The notes below the pieces were generated by a model. It was given only the letters and a program-made list of their open reading frames with translations. It was not told where the DNA came from and ran no database searches. Of a DNA stretch of 39,710 bases, positions 26,686 through 37,112 are shown one piece after another. Made by a program: the position numbers and the translations under genes. Location: NCBI GenBank assembly GCA_019235885.1, contig JAFAKB010000096.1, positions 1-39,710 of the forward strand. Reading direction: 5' to 3'. This stretch comes from Candidatus Eremiobacterota bacterium (GTDB lineage: Bacteria; Vulcanimicrobiota; Vulcanimicrobiia; Vulcanimicrobiales; Vulcanimicrobiaceae). The number at the start of each line of letters is the position of its first letter. Positions within the stretch are counted from its first letter, which is position 1.

Positions 26686-27263
26686 GCGCGCAGCGCTTTG
26701 AGCGCCAGCACCGCGAGCACCGCGCCGAACGTCACCCACGTTCGGGACTCCGCCTTGCCGATCACGTCCGGATCGTAGGACCCGTGGCCGGGCTCCGACG
26801 GTTCCAGCGCGGGAACGACCCGCGGGACCCGCGCGACGTAGTCGTCGAACTGCGCGCCGAACGTCGCGCGCAAGTACGCCTCCTCGTGCGGAACGATCAC
26901 CGCGTAGACGCCGAGCATCGCCGCCAGCGATCCGGCGACGAGGACGAACCGCGCGGGCAACGTGTTCTTGCCGGTGAACGCGAGCGCGAACCCGGCCGCG
27001 GTGACGAAGTTGCCGACGTAGAGCGGGTTGCGCACGTGCGCGTACGGCCCCGCGGTGACGAGCGCGGGCGCGGTGACTTCGTCACCGCGCGTCGTCACGC
27101 CGCTGTAGCCGACCGCCCACATCCGCAGCATCTCGCCGGCGAACGCGAGCGGCAAGCCGGTCGCGACCGAGAACGCGCTGGGCTTGCCGAGTGCCGCGAG
27201 CGCGAGCGCCGGCAGCGCGAGCAGCGCGCCGCGCTTGGCAAACACGAACGAGCTGAAGGTCAC
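26682..27263 (-). CDS. Membrane methyltransferase of the isoprenylcysteine carboxyl methyltransferase-like family
   Basis: A 193-residue membrane protein with about four or five hydrophobic segments. The conserved core GPYAHVRNPLYVGNFV matches the R-x-P-x-Y-x-G signature of ICMT/phospholipid-methyltransferase-like proteins, and HEEAYLRATFGAQFDDYVARVPR matches their C-terminal E-E-x-x-L...F...Y...V-x-R-x-x-P pattern, which binds S-adenosylmethionine. The substrate is unknown. The GTG overlaps the rmd stop (GTGA) and its own stop overlaps the CDF ATG, so it is expressed with the sugar-nucleotide genes. Confidence 0.82.
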   Translation of the reverse strand: MTFSSFVFAKRGALLALPALALAALGKPSAFSVATGLPLAFAGEMLRMWAVGYSGVTTRGDEVTAPALVTAGPYAHVRNPLYVGNFVTAAGFALAFTGKNTLPARFVLVAGSLAAMLGVYAVIVPHEEAYLRATFGAQFDDYVARVPRVVPALEPSEPGHGSYDPDVIGKAESRTWVTFGAVLAVLALKALRA

Positions 27264-28216
27264 AAGGTCACCTGCACGCGCGCCCGCGCGTCGTCGTAGA
27301 CCGCGCGCAGCGCGGCCGTCAGTGGAATGCGCGGCGTCCAGCCGGTCGCCGCGTGGAGCTTCGAGGCGTCGCCGACGCTGATCGGAACGTCGACCGCGCG
27401 CATGCGCGCCGTATCTTCGCGGACCTCCACCGCGACGTGCGCGATCTCGATCAGCCGGCGCAAGATCTCGCGCATCGACGTCGCCGTGCCGCTGCAGACG
27501 TTGTAGATCTCGCCGGCGTCGCCGCGCCCTTCGAGGAGCAGCGCATATGCCTCGCACACGTCGCGCACGTCGAGGATGTCGCGGGCGCTCTCGAGGTTTC
27601 CGACCCGCACGACCGCATCTCCACCGGCCGCGACCGCAGCGATCTGCGCAGCGAACGCCGCAACCGCGAACCGCGAATCCTGTCCCGGACCGACGTGGTT
27701 GAACGGCCGCGCGACCACCGCGTCGACGCCGTACGAGCGCGCGTAGGCGATCGTCAGCGATTCCGCCGCGATCTTGCTGGCGGCGTACGGGCTCTTCGGC
27801 CGCGGCAACACCGTCTCGCGCAGCGGGTACGCTTCCCGCGGCTGGGCGCCGTAGACGTCCGCGCTGCTGACGACGAGCACGCGCGGCGAGCCGTTTTCCC
27901 CGGCGTACGCGCGCAGCGCTTCGAGCAGGTTCAGCGTGCCGCCGGCGTTGACGCCGAAGCTGAGCGCCGGCTCGTCGTACGAGGCCGGGACGAACGCCTG
28001 CGCGGCGAGATGCGCGACCGCGTCGGGGCGCGCGACCTCAACGGCACCACGCACGGCGAGCGAGTCGCAGACGTCTACCAGCAGCGTCTCCTCGCCGCCG
28101 GAATGATCGGCGCCGATCACCTCGTGCCCCCGTGCGCGCAGCGTCTCGGTCAAATGCCTGCCGACGAAGCCGCTGGCACCGGTGACGAGGACGCGCAGCG
28201 CGCGTTCACTCGACAA
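27260..28216 (-). CDS. rmd: NAD(P)-dependent sugar-nucleotide reductase, probable GDP-4-keto-6-deoxymannose reductase
   Basis: Short-chain dehydrogenase of the extended type, 318 residues. It shows the Rossmann loop VLVTGASGFVGRHL, VSSADVYGA and the catalytic SPYAASK (Tyr-x-x-x-Lys), then ARPFNHVGPGQ and ARDILDVRDV. Placed six bases after gmd, it most likely reduces the Gmd product to GDP-D-rhamnose, a sugar for lipopolysaccharide or glycans. A GDP-fucose-type synthase is less likely because the sequence looks like the single-step reductase (Rmd) group. The start is a TTG at 28216 with no good ribosome binding site. Confidence 0.85.
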   Translation of the reverse strand: MSSERALRVLVTGASGFVGRHLTETLRARGHEVIGADHSGGEETLLVDVCDSLAVRGAVEVARPDAVAHLAAQAFVPASYDEPALSFGVNAGGTLNLLEALRAYAGENGSPRVLVVSSADVYGAQPREAYPLRETVLPRPKSPYAASKIAAESLTIAYARSYGVDAVVARPFNHVGPGQDSRFAVAAFAAQIAAVAAGGDAVVRVGNLESARDILDVRDVCEAYALLLEGRGDAGEIYNVCSGTATSMREILRRLIEIAHVAVEVREDTARMRAVDVPISVGDASKLHAATGWTPRIPLTAALRAVYDDARARVQVTL

Positions 28217-28222
28217 GGACGA

Positions 28223-29882
<1,660 letters not shown>

Positions 29883-29897
29883 AGTAGTACCTTGAGG

Positions 29898-31457
29898 CTA
29901 CCAGGCCGCCCGCGCGATCGCCTCCCACTGCTCCGGGCCGGTCCCGCTCCAGTCGTAGAAGGTCACCCCGATCGCACCGGCGCGGCGGGCGGCCTCGACC
30001 GCCGCCGTGAGCTCCTCGCCGGGCGGCGCGCCGCGCTTGCTCAGCACGCCGGTCTGCGCGCCGACGTCGACGGGAACCTCGCGCGCCGCGAGCCGGCGCA
30101 CCAGCGCGACCGACCCGCCGACCGCGGCGCGCGCTTTGTCCGGCGAGTCCCACGGTCCCATCATCCGCCAGTACGTCATCGGCTGCAGCACGTCGGCGTC
30201 GCGCGCGATCGCGGCGTACGGAAACTTCGCCGCATCCAGGTGTTCGAGAAATGGATCCTCGACCGTCGCCACCAGCAGCACGCGCGGGCCGACGGCGCGC
30301 CGCAGCGCGCCGAGATACGCCGATAGCGCGGCGAACCCGGCCGGACCGTCACCGAGGTACTCGTCGCCGCGCTCGAGGTCGACCGCGAGCCCGCTCAGCG
30401 CGGTGCCGGACGGCGTGCGGTACGCGGCGACCGCCGCGTCGCGCGCGAGGTCGTCGAACGCCGGCGCGCGCGGCACCGTCCAACCGATCACCGCGACGCG
30501 GTGCGCGGCGAGCTCGTCGATCAGCCGGTCGATCGTCGCTTTCGCGGCCGGCGTCACCTCGTCGAAGGCGCCGTACGCGAGCCGGAGCTCGACCGAGCGC
30601 AATCCGGCGCGCGTCGCGGTCGCGACGATCTGGTCGACGTCGAGCTTCGCGTACGACGCGTCGTCGAGCGGATCACCCGAGAACGCAAGCCACGCCGATT
30701 TGCCGCGCATCGCATCGACCGTGCTGACCGGCAGCTCCGGCGGCACGTCGGCATGGACGTCCGCTTCACCGGCGGCGCTGCTCGAGGCCGCGTCGCTTGC
30801 GGCCGGCGAACGGACGACGGCATACCGCGCGACGCGGCCCGGTTGCACGGCGGCATCGTCCCATGACGATGCGGGCGCGCGAAGCGTCGCCGCGAGCGTG
30901 CGCCGCCCGCGCTCGCCGACGCGGTAGACGCGCACGGCGCCGGCGCGCGTTTGCGGAAACCAGCCGACGCGCACGAGGTGCGGGCCGACCGCATCGGCGA
31001 CCGTGCGCGGCGCGCGCCACGCGCGCGTGTCGAACGACGCGCGCTGCTCGCCGAGTCCCTGCGGGCGGTTCGCGACGACGCGCACGTTCACCGGGCCCTC
31101 GTCGCGCACCGAGATGATCGCGGCCGGGCCGCCGAAGCGCAGCCGCGTCTGCCACTGCGCCGTGCCGCGCGAGGTGAAGTAGTCGAAGTCGGCGCCGCGC
31201 CGCAGCCGCACGACGTTGCCTTGCGCGTCGTGCAGGACGACGCGCACGAGCGCGCGCGCCTCGCCGTCCGGCGAAACACCGAGCGGGCGAACGTCGAGCG
31301 CGAACGACGTCGCCGGCGCCGACTCCCACAGCACCGTCGGCTGCGGCGCCGGCGCGCTCGACGGCAGCGGCGTCGGCCACGCGAACGGCGAGGGGCTCTG
31401 CGCGGTCGACGCGAGCACGACGATGATGACGAACGCGAGCGGAGCGAAGCGATGCAT
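29898..31457 (-). CDS. Exported TIM-barrel-like protein, putative glycoside hydrolase
   Basis: A 519-residue protein with a signal peptide (MHRFAPLAFVIIVVLASTAQ). Residues about 40-240 are beta-rich domains of fibronectin-like character (RALVRVVLHDAQGN, VRVGWFPQTRAGAVRVYRVG). The C-terminal half (about 265-519) alternates strands and helices like a (beta/alpha)8 barrel: SVELRLAYGAF, VAVIGWTVPR, LSGLAVDLERGDEY, DVLQPMTYWRMMG and IGVTFYDWSG. The V-D-L-E and Q-P-M-T-Y-W strands recall GH18-like or related hydrolases, but I cannot name a family. A terminator hairpin lies only six bases before the ATG. The gene heads the run PilZ-gmd-rmd and beyond. Confidence 0.72.
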   Translation of the reverse strand: MHRFAPLAFVIIVVLASTAQSPSPFAWPTPLPSSAPAPQPTVLWESAPATSFALDVRPLGVSPDGEARALVRVVLHDAQGNVVRLRRGADFDYFTSRGTAQWQTRLRFGGPAAIISVRDEGPVNVRVVANRPQGLGEQRASFDTRAWRAPRTVADAVGPHLVRVGWFPQTRAGAVRVYRVGERGRRTLAATLRAPASSWDDAAVQPGRVARYAVVRSPAASDAASSSAAGEADVHADVPPELPVSTVDAMRGKSAWLAFSGDPLDDASYAKLDVDQIVATATRAGLRSVELRLAYGAFDEVTPAAKATIDRLIDELAAHRVAVIGWTVPRAPAFDDLARDAAVAAYRTPSGTALSGLAVDLERGDEYLGDGPAGFAALSAYLGALRRAVGPRVLLVATVEDPFLEHLDAAKFPYAAIARDADVLQPMTYWRMMGPWDSPDKARAAVGGSVALVRRLAAREVPVDVGAQTGVLSKRGAPPGEELTAAVEAARRAGAIGVTFYDWSGTGPEQWEAIARAAW

Positions 31458-31462
31458 GCAAC

Positions 31463-31493
31463 GAAAAGGACGCCGCCCGATGGGCGGCGTCCT
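31463..31493 (-). terminator. Strong terminator of the second receptor gene
   Basis: AGGACGCCGCCC (31467-31478) and GGGCGGCGTCCT (31482-31493) form a perfect 12-base-pair stem with a three-base loop; on the minus strand TTTTCGTT follows. It lies 24 bases after the receptor stop and six bases before the start of the next gene. Confidence 0.85.
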
Positions 31494-31516
31494 GCCTTCG
31501 CGTTCCGCCGGAGCGC

Positions 31517-34345
31517 TCAGAACTTGGTCTGGAAGTAGAGCTGGACTTGCCGGGGTCCTTGATCCGGCGAATAGTAGTAGAGGGTGTTGGGCACGCTGTG
31601 CGGGCCGTACGCGTTGAGGTCGGGGTTCGGCTTGTGAGCCGCGTAGTTGCCGTTGGTCGCCGCGAACACGTCGCCCTGGTTGTTCTGCAAGAGGTTGCGC
31701 ACGTTGAACCCGGCGGTCACCACGCGCTTCCCGTGCTTCACGATGTCGTAGCCGATGTCGAGCGCCGTCCAGTACATCGCGCGCGAGAAGTGCACCGCGG
31801 TGTCGGTGGAGACGCAGGTGCTCTTGCCGTTGACGAGCTCCATGTCGATGCACGTCGAGCCGGTGACGTTGTACGGCGCCCCGACCTGGTAGATCACGAA
31901 CGGATCGGCGTGGAATCGGCCTTGCCGGTAGTCGCCGGTCCAGGCGATGCTCCACGGCGGCTGCGAGGAGTTCCGGAACAGCGTCCCGGTCGCGAGGAAC
32001 GCGGCGAGGTAGGAACCGCTCGAGGTGATGCTGCCGTACGGCGTTCCGCCGGCGAGCGTTCCGGACGTCACCGAACCCCAGTAGTTGACGTACGTTCCGT
32101 CGAAGTACCACGAGAGCCCGTCACGCCCGTTGGGCAGCACGTGGTTCCAGGCGAACTCGAAGCCGGTCGCTTTGTTCTCGATTCCGGTCCGGAAGAACGA
32201 CGGCCCTTTGGTCGTGATCGTGTTGTTCGGATTGACAACGTACTGTCGGACGCTCTCGAGCTTGTTCGTGGAGTGCCGGTAGAACGGCGAGACACGGTAC
32301 GAGTCGATGCCGTTCGGGAGGGACTTCTCGAACGAGAGGTCGGCGTTGTAGTTGCGCTCCGGCACGACGCCGGCGCCGGGATAGTAGACGGAGACGATCC
32401 GCGCGTCCTGCGCCTGGACTCCGTCCGGTGAGTTGTTGAAGACGTACGCCGCCGGGACGAACGACGACGTCACGCCGTACGAGCCGCGGATCGCCGAGCT
32501 GGAGTTCGGAGACCACGAGAACGCGAAGCGCGGTTCCCACGCCTTCGTACTGTACGGGCCGTACGCGTAGCTCTTGGTGATCGTCCCGTTCGCGTTGTGG
32601 ACGTCGGGGCGGTTCGGGATCACGTACGTCTCGGAGTCGAAGCGCAGCGACGGCTCGACGACGAGCTTCCCGAAGGTCTGCTTCGTCCCCGCGTAGACCG
32701 ACGGAAGGATCAGCGGGTAGTCGACCGCGAGGAACAGCTGCGGCCAGGTGCCGTCGAGGTTCCACGGTGTTCCGAGCTGGAAGCCGTCGTCGCAGCCGCA
32801 GAAGTCGTAATAGTGCTCGGCGTCGTTGTCGCGCTCGTAGACGAGCCCGCCGTAGACCGTCGAACGAGCGCTGGGGGTCCAATTCAGGTCGAGCTGACCG
32901 ATGTACATCTGCGAGCGGCGGTCGGAGTACTCGTCCTGGGTTCCGCTGCTCTTGCTCCAGTCGAACGGCGTCCCGGCCTTGATCGCCCCGCTCACGTTGG
33001 CGGTGTCGACGGGCTGGTAGAAGATGTACTGGTTGAAGTTCTCGGCGAAGCGCAGCTGGGCGAACAGCTTGTCGGTGAAGACGTGGTTCCACTGAATCTT
33101 GCCGAGGTTCGACCAGTGGTACCACACGTTCGCGTTCTGCTGCGTGACCGGCGTGTACTGCATCCCGTTGTGGCCGCTCGCGGTGACGCAGGGGATTCCC
33201 GAGTCGCTGACGCCCGGGTTCGTCACGACGAGCGTTCCCGGCTGGACGACCGTTCCGTTGCAAAGCTTCACGCCCATCGCGTTCGGCGAAAGCGCCTGAT
33301 CCCAGGGGAGCTTCAGATTACCGCTCTGCAGCAGCAGCTGCACGTCGTCCTTGCCGCTCGGCCGCCAGTGGAAGTTGCCGACGAAGTCGCGCGAGTAGAT
33401 CGTCGAGGGGAAGCTGTCGCTGAGCCCGTTCGAGATGGCGTTGATGAACGGCTGGTACTGCGTGAACTGGACGGGGTCCGAGTTGCTGTAGTCCAAGCTG
33501 CCGTACCACGACCACTTGTTGTCGGGCGTCGCGCTGCCGTACTCCGCCACGATGTCGTGCTCGGAGTTCGGCTGCTGCATGGTGTACGTCAGCGAGCCGG
33601 ACGCCGGATACGTGCCGCGCTTGACGACCGTGTTGATGATGCCGGCTCCCGCGTTTCCGTACTGGGCGCTGTAGCCGCCGGTGTAGACTTCGACGTTCTG
33701 CGTCCCGACGATCGAGAGGTTCGTGGTGAACAGGCCCGTCAACCGGTCGTTGATGGGGATGCCGTCGAACTCCCACGCGACGTCGCCGACGTCGCTGCCG
33801 CGGATGCGCGGCCGCCCGGCGACGCCGGTCGAGGTCACGCCCGCTGACGTCTGGATGACGTCGTAGAGCGTCCGGTGGCCGCCGATCCCGGCCGCCGCGG
33901 TGAGCTGCTGCGGCGAGACGTTGTAGACGTCGGCGGTCTGGCTCGGCTGGACCAGGTTGCTGCCGCTGCGAGCCGACGTTCTGCCGATCTGCTGCAGCGC
34001 TCGCGTGAGCACCTGATCCAGCTTGACGTTCTGGTCCTGCACGACGGTGACGCCGTTGACCACGACTTGGTTGTAGCCTTTGACGGCGACCGAGACCGTG
34101 TACGTGTCGGGCGCGAGGTTGTAGATGTTGTAGAAGCCGTTGGCGTCGGTGGTCGCGGTCCCGCGGCCCGACGGCGAGGCGGCCACCACCGCGGCGCCGG
34201 CGACCGGCTTGTTCGTGGTGGCGTCGGTGATCGTTCCGGAGATGCTCCCCGTCGTCGCGGCCGAGACCGGGCCGAACGACGCGATCAGCGCGAACAGCGC
34301 CAAGAGCGCCGTCGCGATGAGCCGGGTCCGCACGAGATGCTGCAT
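31517..34345 (-). CDS. TonB-dependent-receptor-type outer-membrane protein, second copy
   Basis: A 942-residue exported protein with a signal peptide (RLIATALLALFALIASFG, then P-V-S-A-A), a carboxypeptidase-regulatory-like domain (about 30-110: GSISGTITDATTNKPVAGAA, FYNIYNLAPDTYTV), a plug region (about 125-250: RPRIRGSDVGDVAWEFDGIP, NVEVYTGGYSAQYGNAGAG) and a barrel ending RQVQLYFQTKF. The terminal Phe is the classic signal for outer-membrane barrel assembly. It shares the phrase QTADVYNV with TTADVYSI of the receptor at 15060. GGGAGG precedes the ATG by about eight bases. The gene stands alone between two terminators. The substrate is unknown. Confidence 0.92.
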   Translation of the reverse strand: MQHLVRTRLIATALLALFALIASFGPVSAATTGSISGTITDATTNKPVAGAAVVAASPSGRGTATTDANGFYNIYNLAPDTYTVSVAVKGYNQVVVNGVTVVQDQNVKLDQVLTRALQQIGRTSARSGSNLVQPSQTADVYNVSPQQLTAAAGIGGHRTLYDVIQTSAGVTSTGVAGRPRIRGSDVGDVAWEFDGIPINDRLTGLFTTNLSIVGTQNVEVYTGGYSAQYGNAGAGIINTVVKRGTYPASGSLTYTMQQPNSEHDIVAEYGSATPDNKWSWYGSLDYSNSDPVQFTQYQPFINAISNGLSDSFPSTIYSRDFVGNFHWRPSGKDDVQLLLQSGNLKLPWDQALSPNAMGVKLCNGTVVQPGTLVVTNPGVSDSGIPCVTASGHNGMQYTPVTQQNANVWYHWSNLGKIQWNHVFTDKLFAQLRFAENFNQYIFYQPVDTANVSGAIKAGTPFDWSKSSGTQDEYSDRRSQMYIGQLDLNWTPSARSTVYGGLVYERDNDAEHYYDFCGCDDGFQLGTPWNLDGTWPQLFLAVDYPLILPSVYAGTKQTFGKLVVEPSLRFDSETYVIPNRPDVHNANGTITKSYAYGPYSTKAWEPRFAFSWSPNSSSAIRGSYGVTSSFVPAAYVFNNSPDGVQAQDARIVSVYYPGAGVVPERNYNADLSFEKSLPNGIDSYRVSPFYRHSTNKLESVRQYVVNPNNTITTKGPSFFRTGIENKATGFEFAWNHVLPNGRDGLSWYFDGTYVNYWGSVTSGTLAGGTPYGSITSSGSYLAAFLATGTLFRNSSQPPWSIAWTGDYRQGRFHADPFVIYQVGAPYNVTGSTCIDMELVNGKSTCVSTDTAVHFSRAMYWTALDIGYDIVKHGKRVVTAGFNVRNLLQNNQGDVFAATNGNYAAHKPNPDLNAYGPHSVPNTLYYYSPDQGPRQVQLYFQTKF

Positions 34346-34410
34346 GAATCCTCCCGTCGCCTATTCGCCTGCTCCCGAGCACCGGCGCGCCGCGCGACGA
34401 AGACCGAAGA

Positions 34411-34441
34411 CAAAAGAAAAGCGACCGGCGTCATCTGACGC
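34411..34441 (-). terminator. Possible terminator of the kamD-kamE-dacB-SIS run
   Basis: On the minus strand GCGTC-agat-GACGC is followed, after seven bases, by TTTTCTTTT, about 70 bases after the SIS-gene stop. The stem is short and the T-tract not adjacent, so this is tentative. The rest of the 166-base gap should contain the promoter of the second receptor, which I cannot place with confidence. Confidence 0.35.
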
Positions 34442-34511
34442 GCGTCCGCAGGCTTCCAAGGTACGCTTGACGTTCGGAAGAGTCCTCGTACGGTGCGGCC
34501 GAGCCTCCCGC

Positions 34512-35507
34512 TCAGCCCATCCACTTGCTCAGACCGCGCGGGGCGTCCGACTCCACGTAGTTCGCGCGGCCGATGCTCAGCGCCAGATACTGTCCCGCCA
34601 CCAGCCAGGCCAGCGTGTTGAACGCCTCGCCGGTCGCCGGCCCCAGCACCGCGACGTCGCCGCTGCGCGCGCCGATGACGTAGCGCGCCGCTTCAGCTTC
34701 GGCGGCTTCGGCCAGCGGGCGGTGGACGATGTCGCGCGAGGCTTCGTCGACGATCCCGATGATCGCGCTCGAGGCGTCGAGCATCGCCGAGCTGCCGTGG
34801 CGGAACTCGCCGGCCGGAAAGCCCTCGGCGTGGACATAGCTCGCTTCTTTGATCTTCAGCGCGATCTCGTAGGCGACCGGGACGCCGTAGCCGGCCGCGA
34901 CGAGCGCGACGTTGCGGCGCCGCGCGATCCGCTGCGCGGCCGCGACGACGTCCGCGACGCCGTCGCCGTCGAGCCAGCCGCGCACGTCTTCGGCGGTCTC
35001 GGTCAGCGTCTCGGCGGTCCGGTTCTTCTTGCCGCCGGTGAGCGCGGCGGCCCACAGCAGGATCGCCGCCATCGACGTGACGCTCTTGCTCGCCGGCACC
35101 GCGATCTCCGGACCGGCCAGACAGTCGATCAGGATCTCGGCGCGCTGCGCGAGCGGCGAGGAAGCGTCGTTGGTCAGCGCGACGAGCCGCGAAGGCGCCA
35201 GCCGGTCGAGCGCGTCGAGCAGATCGGTGGAACGTCCGCTCTGCGAGAGCGCGACGACGCAGGCGTCGCGGTAGGCGGCGTTGTCGAAGCGCGCTTCGGT
35301 GGCGGCGAGCGCGGCAGCGCGGATCGCGCGCCGGCGAAACGCGAGCGCGCCGAGCATTCCGACGAAGAGCGAGCTCCCGCTGCCCAAGAACAGCACGTCG
35401 CGGCCGGCGATGGAGGCGGCGAAACGGCGCGCGCCGTCCGAGGCCGCAATGCGGCGCCACACGTCGGGCTGCTCGCGGATCTCCGCCTCGAAGTGCGCGC
35501 CGAGCAC
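34512..35507 (-). CDS. SIS-domain phosphosugar isomerase-like protein (GlmS C-terminal type)
   Basis: A 331-residue protein with two SIS domains and no N-terminal glutaminase domain. It starts LGAHFEAEIREQP, typical of the linker to GlmS isomerase domains, then DVLFLGSGSSLFVG, VVALSQSGRSTDLLDAL (phosphosugar loop), PASKSVTSMAAIL, and EIALKIKEASYVHAEGFPAG with FRHGSSAML. It could be a glucosamine-6-phosphate deaminase/isomerase or a related amino-sugar enzyme (AgaS or FrlB type). The GTG lies six bases after the dacB stop. Linkage to a D-Ala-D-Ala peptidase suggests a role in wall amino-sugar recycling, which is inference. Confidence 0.85.
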   Translation of the reverse strand: MLGAHFEAEIREQPDVWRRIAASDGARRFAASIAGRDVLFLGSGSSLFVGMLGALAFRRRAIRAAALAATEARFDNAAYRDACVVALSQSGRSTDLLDALDRLAPSRLVALTNDASSPLAQRAEILIDCLAGPEIAVPASKSVTSMAAILLWAAALTGGKKNRTAETLTETAEDVRGWLDGDGVADVVAAAQRIARRRNVALVAAGYGVPVAYEIALKIKEASYVHAEGFPAGEFRHGSSAMLDASSAIIGIVDEASRDIVHRPLAEAAEAEAARYVIGARSGDVAVLGPATGEAFNTLAWLVAGQYLALSIGRANYVESDAPRGLSKWMG

Positions 35508-35513
35508 GGAGCT

Positions 35514-37112
35514 CTAGTCTTCGACGAAGCGCGAGAGGATGCGGCCGCGCAGCTCGCGCAGGGCCGCCGCTTCACCGACCCAGTCGTCGACCTGAAAGGC
35601 GAAGATCACCGCACCGTGCTTCACGTTCGCCGCGTACCCGGCCAGCGTGCTGACGTGCGAGATCGAGCCGGTTTTGGCGAAGACGTGCTTTTCCGCCGCC
35701 GTGCCCGTGTACGACGACTTCAGCGTCCCGCGCACGCCGGCCAGCGGCAGATCATCGAGCACGAGATCGCGGTTCGGCGAGTCCCAGTCGTGCTTGAGGA
35801 TCGCGACCAGCGCGCGCGGCGAGATGCGGTCGTAGGCGGAGAGCCCGCTGCCGTCGTCGATCGCCAGCGCGCTCGGATCGACGCCGAGCGACTGCAGCCA
35901 GCTCTTCTCGAGCGCGATCCCGTGCGCCGTCGTGCCCGGCGTTCCGTACGGCGCGTTCGTGCCGAGCTCGCGCAGCAGCAGCTCGGCGACGAGGTTGTCG
36001 CTCGGCAGCCAGAGGTCGGCCAGGACGTCGCTCAGCGGCTCGGAGTCGTGCATCCACAGCGTCGTGGTGGGCGACGGCAGCGCGCTCGGCGGCACCTCGG
36101 CGAGGCGGTGCTCGAACGGCCACGCGGCGGGAACGGCGCTCGGCTCGGAGACCTCGACGCCGTGCCGTTTGAGTGCGGCGACGAACGCGTCGTGCGCGTA
36201 GACCGCCGGGCTGGGAACGGCGGCTTCGACCGTGTCCGGCTTGGCGCCGGCCGGAATCGTTCCGGTCATGCGGATGCAGCCGCTGCGGTCGCGCTGCAGG
36301 TCGATCGTGTCCTTCGCGCCGGACGCGCCGGTCTGCACCTCGGAGGCGACGACCGTGACGGCGGCGGTCGGTTCGCGGCAGCCGGCGGCGTGCGTGAGGA
36401 CCGTTCCGACCGGCGCCGCCGTGACCGTAGCGGCGTCGCCCGCGGCGCCGCCGGGCGCTACGGTGAGGTGCACGACGTTCTCCTCGAGCGTCAGCGCGCT
36501 CACCACCGGCGCGTAGTAGTACGGAAAGTCGTCCCAGTTCCAGCCCGGCAGATAGCCCGGCGTCTCGTAGCGCGTGTCGTCGATGAGCAGCGAGCCGGTG
36601 CGCGCGATCCCGGCCTTCGCGACGGCGCTCGCGGCCGCGTCGAGGTCGGCCGCGTTCAAGAACGGATCGCCGCCGCCGCGCAGCACCAGCGCGCCTTGCA
36701 GCGCGCCGTTCGCAACCGGACCGCCGGCCAGCACCTCGGTGTGAAAGCGAAACGCCGGGCCGAGCCGCTCGAGCGCCGCGCTGCCGACGAGCAGCTTGAA
36801 CGTCGAGGCGGGTTGAAAGTCGTCGTCGGCGTTGCGCTGGTAGAGCACGCGGCCGTCGCGCGCGTCGATCGCGTAGACGCCGACGTGCGCGCCGCGCACC
36901 GCGGCGCTCCCGGCCAGCGCGACGTCGGCGTTCGCGGCGAGCGAGGCGATCTCGGCGTCGGTCCACGGCGCGCCGGTCGCGGCCGGCTTCGGAACGCCGG
37001 CGCCGAGGCTGCGGTCGACGGCGAGCGCCGGCGCCGCGGCCCGCGCAAACAGCAACGCGAACGAGACGGAGACCGCGGCGGCCGCGCCGCGGCGCAGACG
37101 CGGGCGCGTCAC
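35514..37112 (-). CDS. dacB: D-alanyl-D-alanine carboxypeptidase/endopeptidase, PBP4 family
   Basis: Periplasmic serine peptidase of the class C penicillin-binding proteins that trims or cuts peptidoglycan cross-links. The 532-residue protein has a signal peptide (AAAVSVSFALLFARAAAPAL), the nucleophile motif Ser103-T-F-Lys106 in PASTFKLLVG, the second motif LPSDNLVAELLL and the KTG motif in HVFAKTGSISHVS. DDGSGLSAYDRISP also fits PBP4. A large insert domain lies between motifs one and two, as in the family. The GTG overlaps the kamE stop (GTGA). Co-expression with a lysine mutase and a SIS isomerase is unusual. Confidence 0.94.
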   Translation of the reverse strand: MTRPRLRRGAAAAVSVSFALLFARAAAPALAVDRSLGAGVPKPAATGAPWTDAEIASLAANADVALAGSAAVRGAHVGVYAIDARDGRVLYQRNADDDFQPASTFKLLVGSAALERLGPAFRFHTEVLAGGPVANGALQGALVLRGGGDPFLNAADLDAAASAVAKAGIARTGSLLIDDTRYETPGYLPGWNWDDFPYYYAPVVSALTLEENVVHLTVAPGGAAGDAATVTAAPVGTVLTHAAGCREPTAAVTVVASEVQTGASGAKDTIDLQRDRSGCIRMTGTIPAGAKPDTVEAAVPSPAVYAHDAFVAALKRHGVEVSEPSAVPAAWPFEHRLAEVPPSALPSPTTTLWMHDSEPLSDVLADLWLPSDNLVAELLLRELGTNAPYGTPGTTAHGIALEKSWLQSLGVDPSALAIDDGSGLSAYDRISPRALVAILKHDWDSPNRDLVLDDLPLAGVRGTLKSSYTGTAAEKHVFAKTGSISHVSTLAGYAANVKHGAVIFAFQVDDWVGEAAALRELRGRILSRFVED

